From Ostreibacterium oceani (GTDB lineage: Bacteria; Pseudomonadota; Gammaproteobacteria; Cardiobacteriales; Ostreibacteriaceae), in contig NZ_WHNW01000001.1 in the NCBI RefSeq assembly GCF_009362845.1, positions 145,889 to 209,888 of the forward strand: DNA of 64,000 bases, written 5' to 3'. The position numbers were made by a program, and so were the translations under genes. Below are positions 35,187 through 44,810 of the stretch, one piece after another (position 1 is the first letter of the stretch; each line of letters starts with the position of its first letter). The notes beneath the pieces are model-generated. The model searched no databases. It was not told the origin of the DNA and worked only from the letters and a program-made list of their open reading frames with translations.

Positions 35187-38081
35187 TTAGCTTGTTTTTG
35201 CCCCAATTTTTGCCTCAGTTTTCGTCTCAGCTTTCGTCTCAACTTGGGTTTCAAAAACCTGCGCCCAAATGGCTTTGACGTCTTGCATTTCTTGCGCAAA
35301 TCGCGCCGTATCGACAACGGTTTCATGCCCCAATAATTGTTGGTGGTGTATCCAAAAGCGATACGCCCGATAAGCAAACCGCAAATCTGCGGCATCCGCC
35401 GAACGTAAAATTTCGAATAACTCAAGCGCTGCAATTTGGCGAACATTATCACTGCAACGCACCAAATCAGGGAAATCCACCGCGTGTTTTAGCAGCAAGT
35501 ACTGCACAATAAACTCAATATCCGTTAGCCCACCTGCGGCTTGTTTGATATTCGCCTGACCGTCTGGTAGCGTTTTGTCGCGATGCTGATCTCGCATTTT
35601 GGTGCGCATTTTCAGCACATCTTGGCGCAGCGTTTCGCTATCACGGGGCATGGCCAGTACGCGCTGGCGAATATCGGCAAAGGCATCCGCGATAGACTGC
35701 CCACCAGCAACAAATCGAGCGCGCACCAAGGCTTGGTGTTCCCATGTCCACGCATCATGAAACTGATACTGCGCAAACGCATTAACGCTATTGACTGCCT
35801 GCCCCGAGCCGCCTGACGGGCGCAGTCGTGTATCCACAGGATAAAGCTGTCCGCTGGGTGTCAATGTGGTAATTAAATCGGTGAATTTTTTCACCACGTG
35901 CGAAAAAAACACGGCGTTATCTATAGACCGTTCGCCATTTGTCATCTGCTTTTCGCCTTGCGAATCATGCAAAAACACCAAGTCTAAATCAGAGCGATAC
36001 CCCATCTCCAAGCTACCCAGCTTGCCATACGCGATAATACCAAACGATGCCTGCTTCGTCTGCCCATCGAGCACATAAATCGGTCGTCCATATTTTTCCA
36101 CCAGCGCATCGATGGCCATTGTCAAAATGGCATCAATAATCGCCTCAGCAATCCAAGACAGCTGGTCTGACACGTGCAGCAGCTTAATATTACCTTGCAA
36201 ATCTGCGCTCGCCACTCGAAATGTCTCGGCATTCTTAAAGTCCATGAGTTTTTGCAGCGTGCTTTCGGTATCGCTACATTGTGCAATGGCACGCTGTAAC
36301 TCTCTGCGGATATTTTGAGCGCTACGTGGTGCGGTTTCGTGGTTTTCATGGATTAGTTCATCAATAACCAATGGATGGGTACATAAAAACTCTGTCATCC
36401 AACGACTGTGCATAAACAAATGCATGATTTTTTTCAACACGCCTGGATGCTCGACCAACAAACTCAGATAAACACTCTCATCGGCAATGGACTCGAGCAG
36501 CGTCAGCATGTGGTTAGCGATTTTAACGGGGTTGTCTTCGCCATCCAGCGCCGCAATGATTTGTGGCAAAACCCAATTTAAGCGAATCAAGTATTTTTCA
36601 CCCAAATCATGCTGCCACATCCGTTTATAAAACTGTACAAACTGGTGCGCAATGGTTTCTGCGCTTTGCTGGGTCATGTCGGTTTGGTACAGCAAGTCTA
36701 GCCAGTAATCATCGGTTAGTTTTTCTTGGTCAATTGGCTGTGCTTGCCCATCTTGAGTGGCAAAGACGCGCTGAAACAACGCAAATACTTCGTAGCGAAT
36801 ACGGTTAATTTCTTCGACAAGGCGCAGCCAGTCTTTTTCGCCCAACGCCGTCAGCAATGCCTGTCGTGGCGCGGTTTTGTTTGGTAAATCATGTGTTTGC
36901 TGATCCTGATAATACTGTATTGCATTTTCTATTTGGCGTAACCGCAGGTAATTAACGCGCAGCATGGCGGCGACTTTTTCGGATAATAACTCCTTGTCCT
37001 GCAGTGCTTGTAATGCACCCAGCAACGACTGCTGGCGCAGCGACTGCATACGCCCACCATAAATCATCTGAAACGTTTGCACGATAAATTCGATTTCACG
37101 AATACCACCGTAACCCAGCTTTAGATTATCTTTGATGCCTTTTTCTTTGGCAGCGGCGATGATTTTGCTTTTCATGTCGTCGATAGAATGCATGGCCACA
37201 TAATCGACGTGGCGCTGATAAACAAACGAAGACAATTGCGAAATAAGCGCCTGCCCCGCCGCAATATCACCCGCAACAGGACGCATTTTAACCAACGCAT
37301 AGCGCTCCCAATCGCGCCCATGCTGCAAATAATAGCGTGTCATTGCCGTAAAAGTCGTCGCCAAAGTTCCAACGCTGCCAAAAGGCTTGAGCCGCATATC
37401 AACGCGGTACACAAAGCCATTTTCATCGTACTGGTCTAGCAAGCGGATTAATTTTTGCGCCAACCGATGAAAAAACAATTCGTTATCAATCGGATTTTCG
37501 TCTGATGTGGTCGTGCCATTTTCAGGATACGCCAAAATCAAATCAATATCTGATGAAAAGTTCAGCTCGCCACCGCCCAACTTCCCCATACCAAATACCG
37601 TCAAATGCTGCGGTGTTTGGCTATTTTTGCCCATTGGTATCCCGTAACGTTCGCACATTTGTCGATACAGGTATTGATAAGTCACTTCCAAACAAACCGT
37701 CGCCAAATCTGACAGCGCCCGCAGCATGGCTTGGATGGTTATTTGCCCCGCAATATCACGACAGGCCAGCTCGACATGGCTTTGCAATCGAAATTCACGC
37801 AACCGCTTCGCTAGGGTTTTTTCATCCACCTCCGCAACCAACGAAGACAATTGATTCAGGTATTCGTTATACGTTTTTACGGCGTTGGCGCGGTTCTCCG
37901 TAGACGTTTCAAGCCGTTCTAGTATTTGCGAATAGGTGACGGGCGATCGCTCGGCAAAACGCTTGACCATTTCACTGGCTGCCGTACAGGCGTTGCTCAG
38001 TGCGTGCCTATCGGGGAAACGAGCGGGGTTATTCTCTGCAATTTCTGTTGCCGCGATTTCTGTTGCGATTTCTGTTGCCAT
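35187..38081 (-). CDS. glnE: Bifunctional glutamine synthetase adenylyltransferase/deadenylase
   Basis: 964 residues (E. coli 946). Adenylylates and deadenylylates GlnA under control of PII to match glutamine synthesis to nitrogen supply. Two nucleotidyltransferase domains are seen: GMGKLGGGELNFSSDIDLIL (first half, removing activity) and AYGKLGSLEMGYRSDLDLVFLHD (second half, adding activity). GYGGIREIEFIVQ and GGLTDIEFIVQYL follow each. The first codons are a 15-bp duplication (ATEIATEIAATEIAE) and the tail is a repetitive ETKAETKTEAK. Both ends lie outside the conserved fold and look like added low-complexity sequence. AAAGG ribosome site. Confidence 0.96.
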   Translation of the reverse strand: MATEIATEIAATEIAENNPARFPDRHALSNACTAASEMVKRFAERSPVTYSQILERLETSTENRANAVKTYNEYLNQLSSLVAEVDEKTLAKRLREFRLQSHVELACRDIAGQITIQAMLRALSDLATVCLEVTYQYLYRQMCERYGIPMGKNSQTPQHLTVFGMGKLGGGELNFSSDIDLILAYPENGTTTSDENPIDNELFFHRLAQKLIRLLDQYDENGFVYRVDMRLKPFGSVGTLATTFTAMTRYYLQHGRDWERYALVKMRPVAGDIAAGQALISQLSSFVYQRHVDYVAMHSIDDMKSKIIAAAKEKGIKDNLKLGYGGIREIEFIVQTFQMIYGGRMQSLRQQSLLGALQALQDKELLSEKVAAMLRVNYLRLRQIENAIQYYQDQQTHDLPNKTAPRQALLTALGEKDWLRLVEEINRIRYEVFALFQRVFATQDGQAQPIDQEKLTDDYWLDLLYQTDMTQQSAETIAHQFVQFYKRMWQHDLGEKYLIRLNWVLPQIIAALDGEDNPVKIANHMLTLLESIADESVYLSLLVEHPGVLKKIMHLFMHSRWMTEFLCTHPLVIDELIHENHETAPRSAQNIRRELQRAIAQCSDTESTLQKLMDFKNAETFRVASADLQGNIKLLHVSDQLSWIAEAIIDAILTMAIDALVEKYGRPIYVLDGQTKQASFGIIAYGKLGSLEMGYRSDLDLVFLHDSQGEKQMTNGERSIDNAVFFSHVVKKFTDLITTLTPSGQLYPVDTRLRPSGGSGQAVNSVNAFAQYQFHDAWTWEHQALVRARFVAGGQSIADAFADIRQRVLAMPRDSETLRQDVLKMRTKMRDQHRDKTLPDGQANIKQAAGGLTDIEFIVQYLLLKHAVDFPDLVRCSDNVRQIAALELFEILRSADAADLRFAYRAYRFWIHHQQLLGHETVVDTARFAQEMQDVKAIWAQVFETQVETKAETKTEAKIGAKTS

Positions 38082-38478
38082 TTAAATCGATTACCTTTGT
38101 TGCGCCGCACAAAAATAGCAGGCGGTTATGTCAATCTATCGTGTCCAGTTTATCGGGCCCAATTGTTGTGCCCAATTGTTGTGCCCAATTGTTGTGCCCA
38201 ATTGTTGTGCCCAATTGTTGGGTTCAATTGCGGTGTCTATGAGCACCGATTGAGACAAATTTCAAGCTACGCTAGCACGACTACACACGATTGCACTATA
38301 ATAGCACTAAACTTTCAGCGTACGACAAAATGCGCGACAAAATGCGCGATAAATTGCACGACAGAAAATGCAACCAAATACGGCGCAAAATCGCACCATC
38401 TAATCGCACCATCTAATCATGATACGAATTAACGACAAGCGCCACAACCCTAGCCACTGACTATTACGAATAACACCG
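38082..38478. other. Divergent intergenic region glnE/nagZ
   Basis: About 400 bases between the divergent genes. It holds the 13-bp array at 38158-38229, then further short duplications: CGACAAAATGCG repeated near 38325-38346 and AATCGCACCATCT repeated at 38390-38415. Promoters for both genes should lie here, but none is clear. Confidence 0.6.
38158..38229. repeat. 13-bp tandem repeat, about 5 copies
   Basis: CCCAATTGTTGTG at 38158 is repeated at 38171, 38184 and 38197, with a changed last copy at 38210. The copies are nearly perfect. Confidence 0.95.
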
Positions 38479-39528
38479 ATGATTTCAAATACTGCTTTAT
38501 TTATGATTGGTATCCAAGGCAAACAACTCACGGACGCCGAATGCCAGCTATTACAACACCCGTTAACCGCAGGGGTGATTTTATTCACCCGCAACTACGA
38601 TAACCCAGACCAAATCACCCAATTCGTCAACACGCTACGCGAAACCGCGACCAATGACTTATTAATCGCGGTTGATCACGAGGGCGGTCGTGTTCAGCGC
38701 TTTCGCGATGGCTTTACCGCGATTCCACCGATGGCAACTTTTGGCGCACTATACGATGATAAACAAGCCGCTCACTGCCCCCAGCAAATTGCCCACGCCG
38801 CAGGCTATGTCATGGCGCATGAAATTGCCGCTTGTGATATTGATTTTAGTTTTGCCCCTGTGCTGGATTTGCAAACGGATTTTTCAACGATTATCGGTGA
38901 CCGCGCCTTTCATGAAAATCCAGACATTATCGGTGAACTGGCGGCCGCATTTTATGCTGGCATGCGCGAAGCGGGCACGATTGGTGTGGGCAAACACTTT
39001 CCTGGTCATGGTGGCGTGGTGGCGGATTCACACCTTGAATTACCCGTCTCGACGGCGGATTTTGCCACGCTACAACAAACCGAAATACAACCATTTAAAC
39101 ACCTAATCGAGGCAGGTATCGAAGCCATCATGCCGGCGCATATTCTATACAGCCAAGTCGATGGCATGCCCGCTGGATTTTCTAATTTTTGGTTGGCTGA
39201 GGTGTTGCGGCATCAGCTTGGATTTAACGGCGCAATTATCAGCGATGATTTAGATATGGCAGGCGCGGCGGCATTTGGCGGTATGGCTGATCGGGTGGCA
39301 TTGGCCGCCAAAAACTGCGACTTAATCTTACTTTGTAACGACTTTGATTCCATGCAAATCGCCTATCAATGCCAGCCAATCACCCCTGACAACGACCGTC
39401 AAGCACGATTAACGGCATTGCAACGCAACAAAGCCGCGCTTAACACCACCAACAGTGGCGCGACGCAGTCGAATCGCTATAACACGCTAAAAACACTATT
39501 ACTAAAAGCACGATTACAACACCACTAA
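38479..39528 (+). CDS. nagZ: Beta-N-acetylhexosaminidase NagZ
   Basis: 349 residues, glycoside hydrolase family 3. Removes N-acetylglucosamine from anhydromuropeptides during cytoplasmic cell-wall recycling. Motifs: VDHEGGRVQRF, FAPVLDL, the acid/base loop GKHFPGHGGVVADSH (KHF(I)PGHG signature) and the nucleophile region SDDLDMAGA. No ribosome site is obvious before the ATG. In Pseudomonas-type genomes nagZ is near the thioinosine phosphorylase gene. Here the two are separated by the secreted pair and others. Confidence 0.95.
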   Translation: MISNTALFMIGIQGKQLTDAECQLLQHPLTAGVILFTRNYDNPDQITQFVNTLRETATNDLLIAVDHEGGRVQRFRDGFTAIPPMATFGALYDDKQAAHCPQQIAHAAGYVMAHEIAACDIDFSFAPVLDLQTDFSTIIGDRAFHENPDIIGELAAAFYAGMREAGTIGVGKHFPGHGGVVADSHLELPVSTADFATLQQTEIQPFKHLIEAGIEAIMPAHILYSQVDGMPAGFSNFWLAEVLRHQLGFNGAIISDDLDMAGAAAFGGMADRVALAAKNCDLILLCNDFDSMQIAYQCQPITPDNDRQARLTALQRNKAALNTTNSGATQSNRYNTLKTLLLKARLQHH

Positions 39529-39665
39529 CCCATCGTCGTCCTTACCATGCCAAGGCGTTTTGTTTATTACAATACGTTAATGTTGTCATTTTTTATTACC
39601 TAGCTTGCGTGATTTCGTTGTAATATTTTTGTAATATAAATGCTTAATTATTTTTCTAAAAAACC

Positions 39666-40982
39666 ATGTCATATAATACTCACCGCTATGCCATTAATAT
39701 AAACAAACCGCTATACGCCATCGTGCGTCGCTATCTGGTTTTAATCACGATGGGCGCCTGTGTCACCGCTATGATGCTAACATCGGCAAACGCCCAAACC
39801 ATCATCTATCAAAATGATTTTGAAAATCCAACACCCAGCAATTGCCCAAACTGGGGAGGCACTGCTTCTGCTGGAACACTTGCAGCAAACTATAACGATC
39901 CACCCGATGCGATTTTTGCACAGACTGGCTCTGCCGACAGACTGTGCGTCAGCCATCCAAGCTACGCTGACCCTAGCAATACCGCGGGAAATTTTGCTAT
40001 TACCTTTGGCGTTGCATCCAATAATATTGAATCTTGGGGGCTGGCGTTTGACCCGCAGGGCGAAGCATTTATCAACGGGTCTATACAGCTCTCCAAAATC
40101 CGTGTTTTTGCGAACAATTCTTATAACTTTACCGCCCCCGAAACCACCCCTGTTACAGCCAATTTTTATCGATTGCCCGCTGGACAAACCTACACTTTAT
40201 CCAATGCTGGCGTCCCAGTAGGGGGCAATGTCCGCGTCATTGTCGGTGGCGTCGACCAAACGCCAATTGACTCAGACACTATCAATGTGACCAACAGCAT
40301 CAATCACACCACCTTTGATTGGCAAACGTATAACTTTTCGGTAGACACCAGTGCTTTTGCAACCGGTGATAAGCTAATTATGGTTTTTACTGGCTTGCCT
40401 TTACAACGCTTCATGGCATTCGACAACCTGATCGTCACCGCCAATAATACGCCACCCACGGTGACACAGGTCAGCCAAGCCTTTGCCACCGCTGTCGTTG
40501 CGCCAGGCGCCAGCACGCAGTTAACGATTGATATCACAGGCAACAATATTGGCGATGCCTTGGGCTTGGTGCTGAATAACACGCTCCCAACACCGCTTAG
40601 ATTGGATGGTATCGCCAGCAACACCTGTGGCGGCACACCCACCATCACACCGCCAAACGCACTCGCGCTAATGGCCGGCACTGTCCCTGCGGCGGGCTGT
40701 CAAATCGTCCTCGATGTGACTTGGGACGAGGTAGACCAATGTAGCGTCCCTAGCGTCACTAACCTGATTACCGATACCGGTGATGCCACGGGTGATTTTA
40801 GCTTTACTTCGGGGCAAAACACCGCCATGATTGACGCCACCGCCGATTTGGCGTGCCTTGTCGGGGCTGGCGCTACGCCACACCCAGTACCTAGCGCCAG
40901 TAGCTGGTCATTATTCTTACTATTTATCACCTTGGTTGGCAGCTACCGTAGCCTGTATTTGCGCCGGCGGTCTAAGGCGTAA
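39666..40982 (+). CDS. Secreted protein with IPTL-CTERM-like tail (paralogue 1)
   Basis: 438 residues. A long N-terminus carries a hydrophobic signal (LITMGACVTAMMLTSANAQ, cut near residue 44). The mature protein starts QTIIYQNDFENPTPSNCPNWGG. A beta-rich jelly-roll-like region follows, then a domain with TVTQVSQAFATAVVAPGASTQLTIDI resembling conserved-repeat/DUF11-type modules. The end (HPVPSASSWSLFLLF, hydrophobic helix, LRRRSKA) has the layout of the IPTL-CTERM sorting signal: a PxPxxSxW motif, a TM helix and a basic tail. Function unknown, probably surface or secreted. A close paralogue follows 51 bases later. Confidence 0.75.
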   Translation: MSYNTHRYAININKPLYAIVRRYLVLITMGACVTAMMLTSANAQTIIYQNDFENPTPSNCPNWGGTASAGTLAANYNDPPDAIFAQTGSADRLCVSHPSYADPSNTAGNFAITFGVASNNIESWGLAFDPQGEAFINGSIQLSKIRVFANNSYNFTAPETTPVTANFYRLPAGQTYTLSNAGVPVGGNVRVIVGGVDQTPIDSDTINVTNSINHTTFDWQTYNFSVDTSAFATGDKLIMVFTGLPLQRFMAFDNLIVTANNTPPTVTQVSQAFATAVVAPGASTQLTIDITGNNIGDALGLVLNNTLPTPLRLDGIASNTCGGTPTITPPNALALMAGTVPAAGCQIVLDVTWDEVDQCSVPSVTNLITDTGDATGDFSFTSGQNTAMIDATADLACLVGAGATPHPVPSASSWSLFLLFITLVGSYRSLYLRRRSKA

Positions 40983-41033
40983 ACCCTAAGCAATGACGCT
41001 ATTACTAATAAAAAAACACAAGGAAACTTTACC

Positions 41034-42332
41034 ATGACACGTCGTACGATACCACATAGACCATTGACCCGCCTGATGACCTCTGTCACCACGTTGTTTA
41101 CCTTAATGACGTTGGGCATAGCATCCGTACAAGCCCAAACCATCATCTATCAAAATGATTTTGAAAATCCAGCCAATACCAATTGCCCAGACTGGGGAGG
41201 CACGGCCTCAGCATCAACGCTCGCAGCAGACTATAACGATCCACCCGATGCGATTTTTGCCCAAACTGCCACTGCCGATAGACTGTGCGCCAGCCATCCA
41301 AACTACGCTGACCCCAGCAATACCGCGGGCAATTTTGTTATCGGCATGCATGGGGGAAATGCTTCAACAGCCCAAATTGAGTCTTGGGGGCTGGCGTTTG
41401 ATCCCCAAGGTGAACCGCTAATCAATGGATCCATTCAACTCTCCAAAATCCGCCTTTTTACATTTAGTGACTATAATTTCACCGCGCCAGAAACCTCGCC
41501 CGTTACCGCGAATTTTTATCGCCTACCCGCAGGGCAGACTTATAGTTTATCCAACGCCACTGTTGCTTTTGGGGGCAGTGTTCGCGTCATTATCGGTGGC
41601 GTGGACCAAACGCCAATTGACTCAGACACTATCAATGTGACCAACAGCATCAATCACGCCACCTTTGATTGGCAAACGTATAACTTTTCGGTAGACACCA
41701 GTGCTTTTTCAGCGGGTGATAAATTGATTATGGTCTTTTCTGGACTACCGCAAAGAAGATACATGGCATTTGACAACCTGATTGTCACCGCCAATAATAC
41801 GCCACCCACGGTGACACAGGTCAGTCAAGCCTTTGCCACCGCTGTCGTCGCACCAGGCGCCAGCACGCAGTTAACGATTGATATCACTGGCAACAATATT
41901 GGCGATGCCTTGGGCTTGGTGCTGAATAACACGCTCCCAACACCGCTTAGATTGGATGGTATCGCCAGCAATACCTGTGGCGGCACACCCACCATCACAC
42001 CGCCAAACGCACTCGCGCTAACGCCCGGCACCGTACCGGCGGCGGGTTGTCAAATCGTCCTCGATGTGACTTGGGACGAGGTAGACCAGTGTAGCGTCCT
42101 TAGCGTCACTAACCTGATTACCGATACCGGTGATGCCACGGGCGATTTTAGTTTTACTTCGGGGCAAAACACCGCCATGATTGACGCCACCGCCGATTTG
42201 GCGTGCCTTGTCGGGGCTGGCGGCACAGCCCACCCAGTACCTAGCGCCAGTATCTGGTCATTGTTCATTGCGATACTAAGCGTTATGGCTGTCGCAATGG
42301 GTGCGACAGGGCTTTACCGCAAATCGAGTTGA
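41034..42332 (+). CDS. Secreted protein with IPTL-CTERM-like tail (paralogue 2)
   Basis: 432 residues, AAGGAA ribosome site. Same order as paralogue 1: signal peptide (MTSVTTLFTLMTLGIASVQA), mature QTIIYQNDFENPANTNCPDWGG, a central beta-rich region, the APGASTQLTIDI module, and the tail HPVPSASIWSLF followed by a helix and YRKSS. The middle and C-terminal parts are about 96 percent identical to paralogue 1 at DNA level, while signal peptides and tail helices differ. It is likely co-transcribed with paralogue 1. Function unknown. Confidence 0.75.
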   Translation: MTRRTIPHRPLTRLMTSVTTLFTLMTLGIASVQAQTIIYQNDFENPANTNCPDWGGTASASTLAADYNDPPDAIFAQTATADRLCASHPNYADPSNTAGNFVIGMHGGNASTAQIESWGLAFDPQGEPLINGSIQLSKIRLFTFSDYNFTAPETSPVTANFYRLPAGQTYSLSNATVAFGGSVRVIIGGVDQTPIDSDTINVTNSINHATFDWQTYNFSVDTSAFSAGDKLIMVFSGLPQRRYMAFDNLIVTANNTPPTVTQVSQAFATAVVAPGASTQLTIDITGNNIGDALGLVLNNTLPTPLRLDGIASNTCGGTPTITPPNALALTPGTVPAAGCQIVLDVTWDEVDQCSVLSVTNLITDTGDATGDFSFTSGQNTAMIDATADLACLVGAGGTAHPVPSASIWSLFIAILSVMAVAMGATGLYRKSS

Positions 42333-42576
42333 TAGACCAGTTGATAGGCTAGCTGACAGGCACATTGACAACGGCAGTGATTTACAGTGATTTAATTATC
42401 ACCGATGGCATTACTGATGGCATTACCTACGTTAAACCAATCGACAAGGCTGATAGGATTGATAGCGTGGATAGAATTGATAGATTATTTGGCAATTAAC
42501 GCCAATAGCCGTTATAATTGCTCACGAGACGAAACATCGTCGCCACTTTACAACCCACAAATCCGTCAGAGGTTTT

Positions 42577-42942
42577 ATGACCGAGCGCCTGTTAATTGTC
42601 GTCAATAATAGCAACCCACACAATCCTTGTGAAATTGTTGAGCCCATTTATAACGCAACCGTTGCCGCCGCCATGGATTATCATGTCGAATTGATTTTTT
42701 CGGGTAGTAGCGGCGAAATTCTAGTCAAAGGCGTTGCAGAAAGCATACTCACGCTAAAAGAAGACAAAACCGTCTATCAACTCATCCAAGAAGCCCACGA
42801 AACGGGCGTTCAAATCAAAGCTACCAAGCACCTGACGCTGCGCTGGGGCGAAGAACTAATCCCCGAAGTTGATGACATCGTTGGCGCGGGCTATGTCATT
42901 AGCGAAGTGATGGGCAATTCAACCGAAACGCTGTGTTACTAG
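42577..42942 (+). CDS. DsrE-like sulfur-relay family protein
   Basis: 121 residues with a DsrE/TusD-type fold: RLLIVVNNSNPHNPCEIVEPIYNATVAAAMDYHVELIFSG, then GVQIKATKHLTLRWG and VGAGYVISEVM. Family members carry persulfides or act in thiol redox reactions. Here the only cysteines are C18 (NPCEIV) and the penultimate residue (TLCY), neither at the standard DsrE position, so sulfur transfer is unproven. AGAGG ribosome site. The 240-base gap before it contains short duplications (GATGGCATTACT twice). Confidence 0.65.
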   Translation: MTERLLIVVNNSNPHNPCEIVEPIYNATVAAAMDYHVELIFSGSSGEILVKGVAESILTLKEDKTVYQLIQEAHETGVQIKATKHLTLRWGEELIPEVDDIVGAGYVISEVMGNSTETLCY

Positions 42943-43016
42943 GGCTATCTGCACTGTTATACGCACCTAAAATAACCGAAAAGACTAGCTGAAAAAACAA
43001 ACGGACAAAGTAGCTC

Positions 43017-43586
43017 ATGAAAAATCAGCGCGTAAGCAGCGAAACACTAGAAGACGTATTAAACCAATCGGAATGCTTGATTACCGAGCCGACCATTTTG
43101 GCGGCTTATGACAAATTAGCAGCCATGCTCAATTTACATTATGCCACTTTAAATCCGATTATCCTCGTCGTACTCAATGGTGGCTTAATCCCTGCCGGCC
43201 ATCTATTAACTCGGTTATCGTTTTTCCACCGTATGGACTATATTCACGCGACCCGCTACCAGGATAATATCGGTACACAAGAATTAATTTGGAAGGCCGA
43301 GCCCGACCTGCCCCTAAAAGACGAACATGTCCTCTTGGTCGATGATATTTTTGACGAAGGCATTACCCTTAAGTCTATCGTTAACGTACTAAAAAATGCA
43401 GCGCCTGCTAGCATCAAAACCTGCTGTCTGCTTGACAAGCAGCACGATCGCAAGGTTGCCGATTTTCAAGTTGATTTTATTGGCACTGGGGTGGATGATA
43501 AATACATATACGGCTGCGGCATGGATTATCATGGCTATTTGCGGCATTTGCCTGGCATTTATGCCTTAAAATCGACTGATGACTGA
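43017..43586 (+). CDS. Hypoxanthine-guanine phosphoribosyltransferase
   Basis: 189 residues, type I phosphoribosyltransferase for purine salvage. The PRPP loop is VLLVDDIFDEGITLKSIVNVL. Also present are the PPi loop region LVVLNGGLIPAGHLLTRL and a late VDFIGTGVDDKYIYGCGMDYHGYLR that follows the hypoxanthine group. The same gene precedes a thioinosine phosphorylase in several gammaproteobacteria. Together the two would convert methylthioinosine to hypoxanthine and then IMP. Confidence 0.87.
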   Translation: MKNQRVSSETLEDVLNQSECLITEPTILAAYDKLAAMLNLHYATLNPIILVVLNGGLIPAGHLLTRLSFFHRMDYIHATRYQDNIGTQELIWKAEPDLPLKDEHVLLVDDIFDEGITLKSIVNVLKNAAPASIKTCCLLDKQHDRKVADFQVDFIGTGVDDKYIYGCGMDYHGYLRHLPGIYALKSTDD

Positions 43587-43721
43587 CCCGATCACACTAA
43601 AACCGAACACACTAAAAGTCACGCTAAAACTAAAGCGAAGACTACGCTTAGATTAACAAACAACTAAAATCCAACTAACATCCAACTAACAACCATAATC
43701 AAACAAAAAAGGTATAACACG

Positions 43722-44453
43722 ATGATTGGCATTATTGGCGGCAGTAGCCTAAAATCACTCAAACAAATGGTCATTCAAAAAAAGGAAGTTGTTCGAACGC
43801 CTTTTGGCATCCCTTCATCGCCGATTATCCTTGGCACGCTATTTGGCGCGCCTATTGCCTTTTTGGCACGGCATGGCGTACAGCATACGATTCCACCGCA
43901 TTTGATTAATTATCGTGCTAACATCTGGGCGTTACACCATGTTGGTTGCCAAGAAATCTATGCCTTTTCAGCGATGTGTAGTATCAACGACAATATTTCG
44001 GTCAAAGATATTGTCATTCCCGACCAGCTTATCGACTACACCTGGGATAGAAAATCGACATTTTTTAATTCACAGATTGAGACCGTCCAATACACCGAAT
44101 TTTTAGAGCCCTATTCCTCACAAGCGCGACAAAAGCTTATCCATGCTGCTAGCGAACAAAGCCAGCCGTATCATGACAATGCCACTTATGCTATCACGCA
44201 GGGCCCGCGCTATGAAACGCGCGCAGAAATAGAACGCTACCAACGCGATGGCTGCCATGTCATCGGCATGACGGGCATGCCAGAAGCCTCACTCGCCCAA
44301 GAAATCCAAGCTGATTATGCTGTCTGTGGTTTGGTGACCAATGTCAACACAGGTAACCAGCAAATTTCACACCGAGAAATCATTGCCAACTTGAACCAAA
44401 CCGATCAAGTTTTTGATGGGCTATTGTCAGCCCTACTCACACAACCCGCATAA
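43722..44453 (+). CDS. S-methyl-5'-thioinosine phosphorylase
   Basis: 243 residues of the MTAP/PNP family. Phosphate and ribose sites: IIGGSSL at the start, LARHGVQHTIPPHLINYRANIWAL, and TQGPRYETRAEIERYQRDGCHVIGMTGMPEASLA. The pattern follows the Pseudomonas methylthioinosine phosphorylase rather than the adenosine enzyme. The usual NAVGG loop reads SAMCSIN here, an unusual change near the base pocket. AAAAGG ribosome site. Pairs with the phosphoribosyltransferase upstream in methylthio-purine salvage. Confidence 0.85.
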   Translation: MIGIIGGSSLKSLKQMVIQKKEVVRTPFGIPSSPIILGTLFGAPIAFLARHGVQHTIPPHLINYRANIWALHHVGCQEIYAFSAMCSINDNISVKDIVIPDQLIDYTWDRKSTFFNSQIETVQYTEFLEPYSSQARQKLIHAASEQSQPYHDNATYAITQGPRYETRAEIERYQRDGCHVIGMTGMPEASLAQEIQADYAVCGLVTNVNTGNQQISHREIIANLNQTDQVFDGLLSALLTQPA

Positions 44454-44810
44454 TACCCCGTGCCGTATCATAACTCGAATAGCCGTATAGTCGTCCGATT
44501 GGTTGTACAACGGGTACTGAGCGGATAAAAAGCAATCAGTCGATTCAAGATAAAAAGCGGCAGGTCGATTCAAAGCGGCAGGTCAGCTCAGGCAGGTCAG
44601 TTCAAAGCGGCGCCAAACGTCGAAATCACACGGTCTTTTCTGTTTGTGCGCAGGAAGTGACGCTTTTTAGCTAACGCGATAATGCCAATTAGACTTATAA
44701 TAACCTTTGGCAATGTAGTGGGGCTTTTAGCGAGTAGCTAGGTTATTCAGCTAGCCGCTAAAGGTCGATTACATGTGTATCATTTTCCTTTAATTTATGG
44801 AGCGTAAGTT
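44454..44810. other. Intergenic region upstream of the MttB-like gene
   Basis: About 357 bases with no gene. Repeated CAGGTCGATTCAAAGCGG-type units lie at about 44536-44610. The promoter of the downstream gene is expected in the last 150 bases (TTATAATAAC near 44695-44704 may be a -10) but cannot be assigned with confidence. Confidence 0.5.

Noticed and set aside
42405-42608. 67-codon frame between the secreted pair and the DsrE-like gene
   Set aside because: It covers repeated spacer sequence and overlaps the DsrE-like start in another frame; no supporting features.
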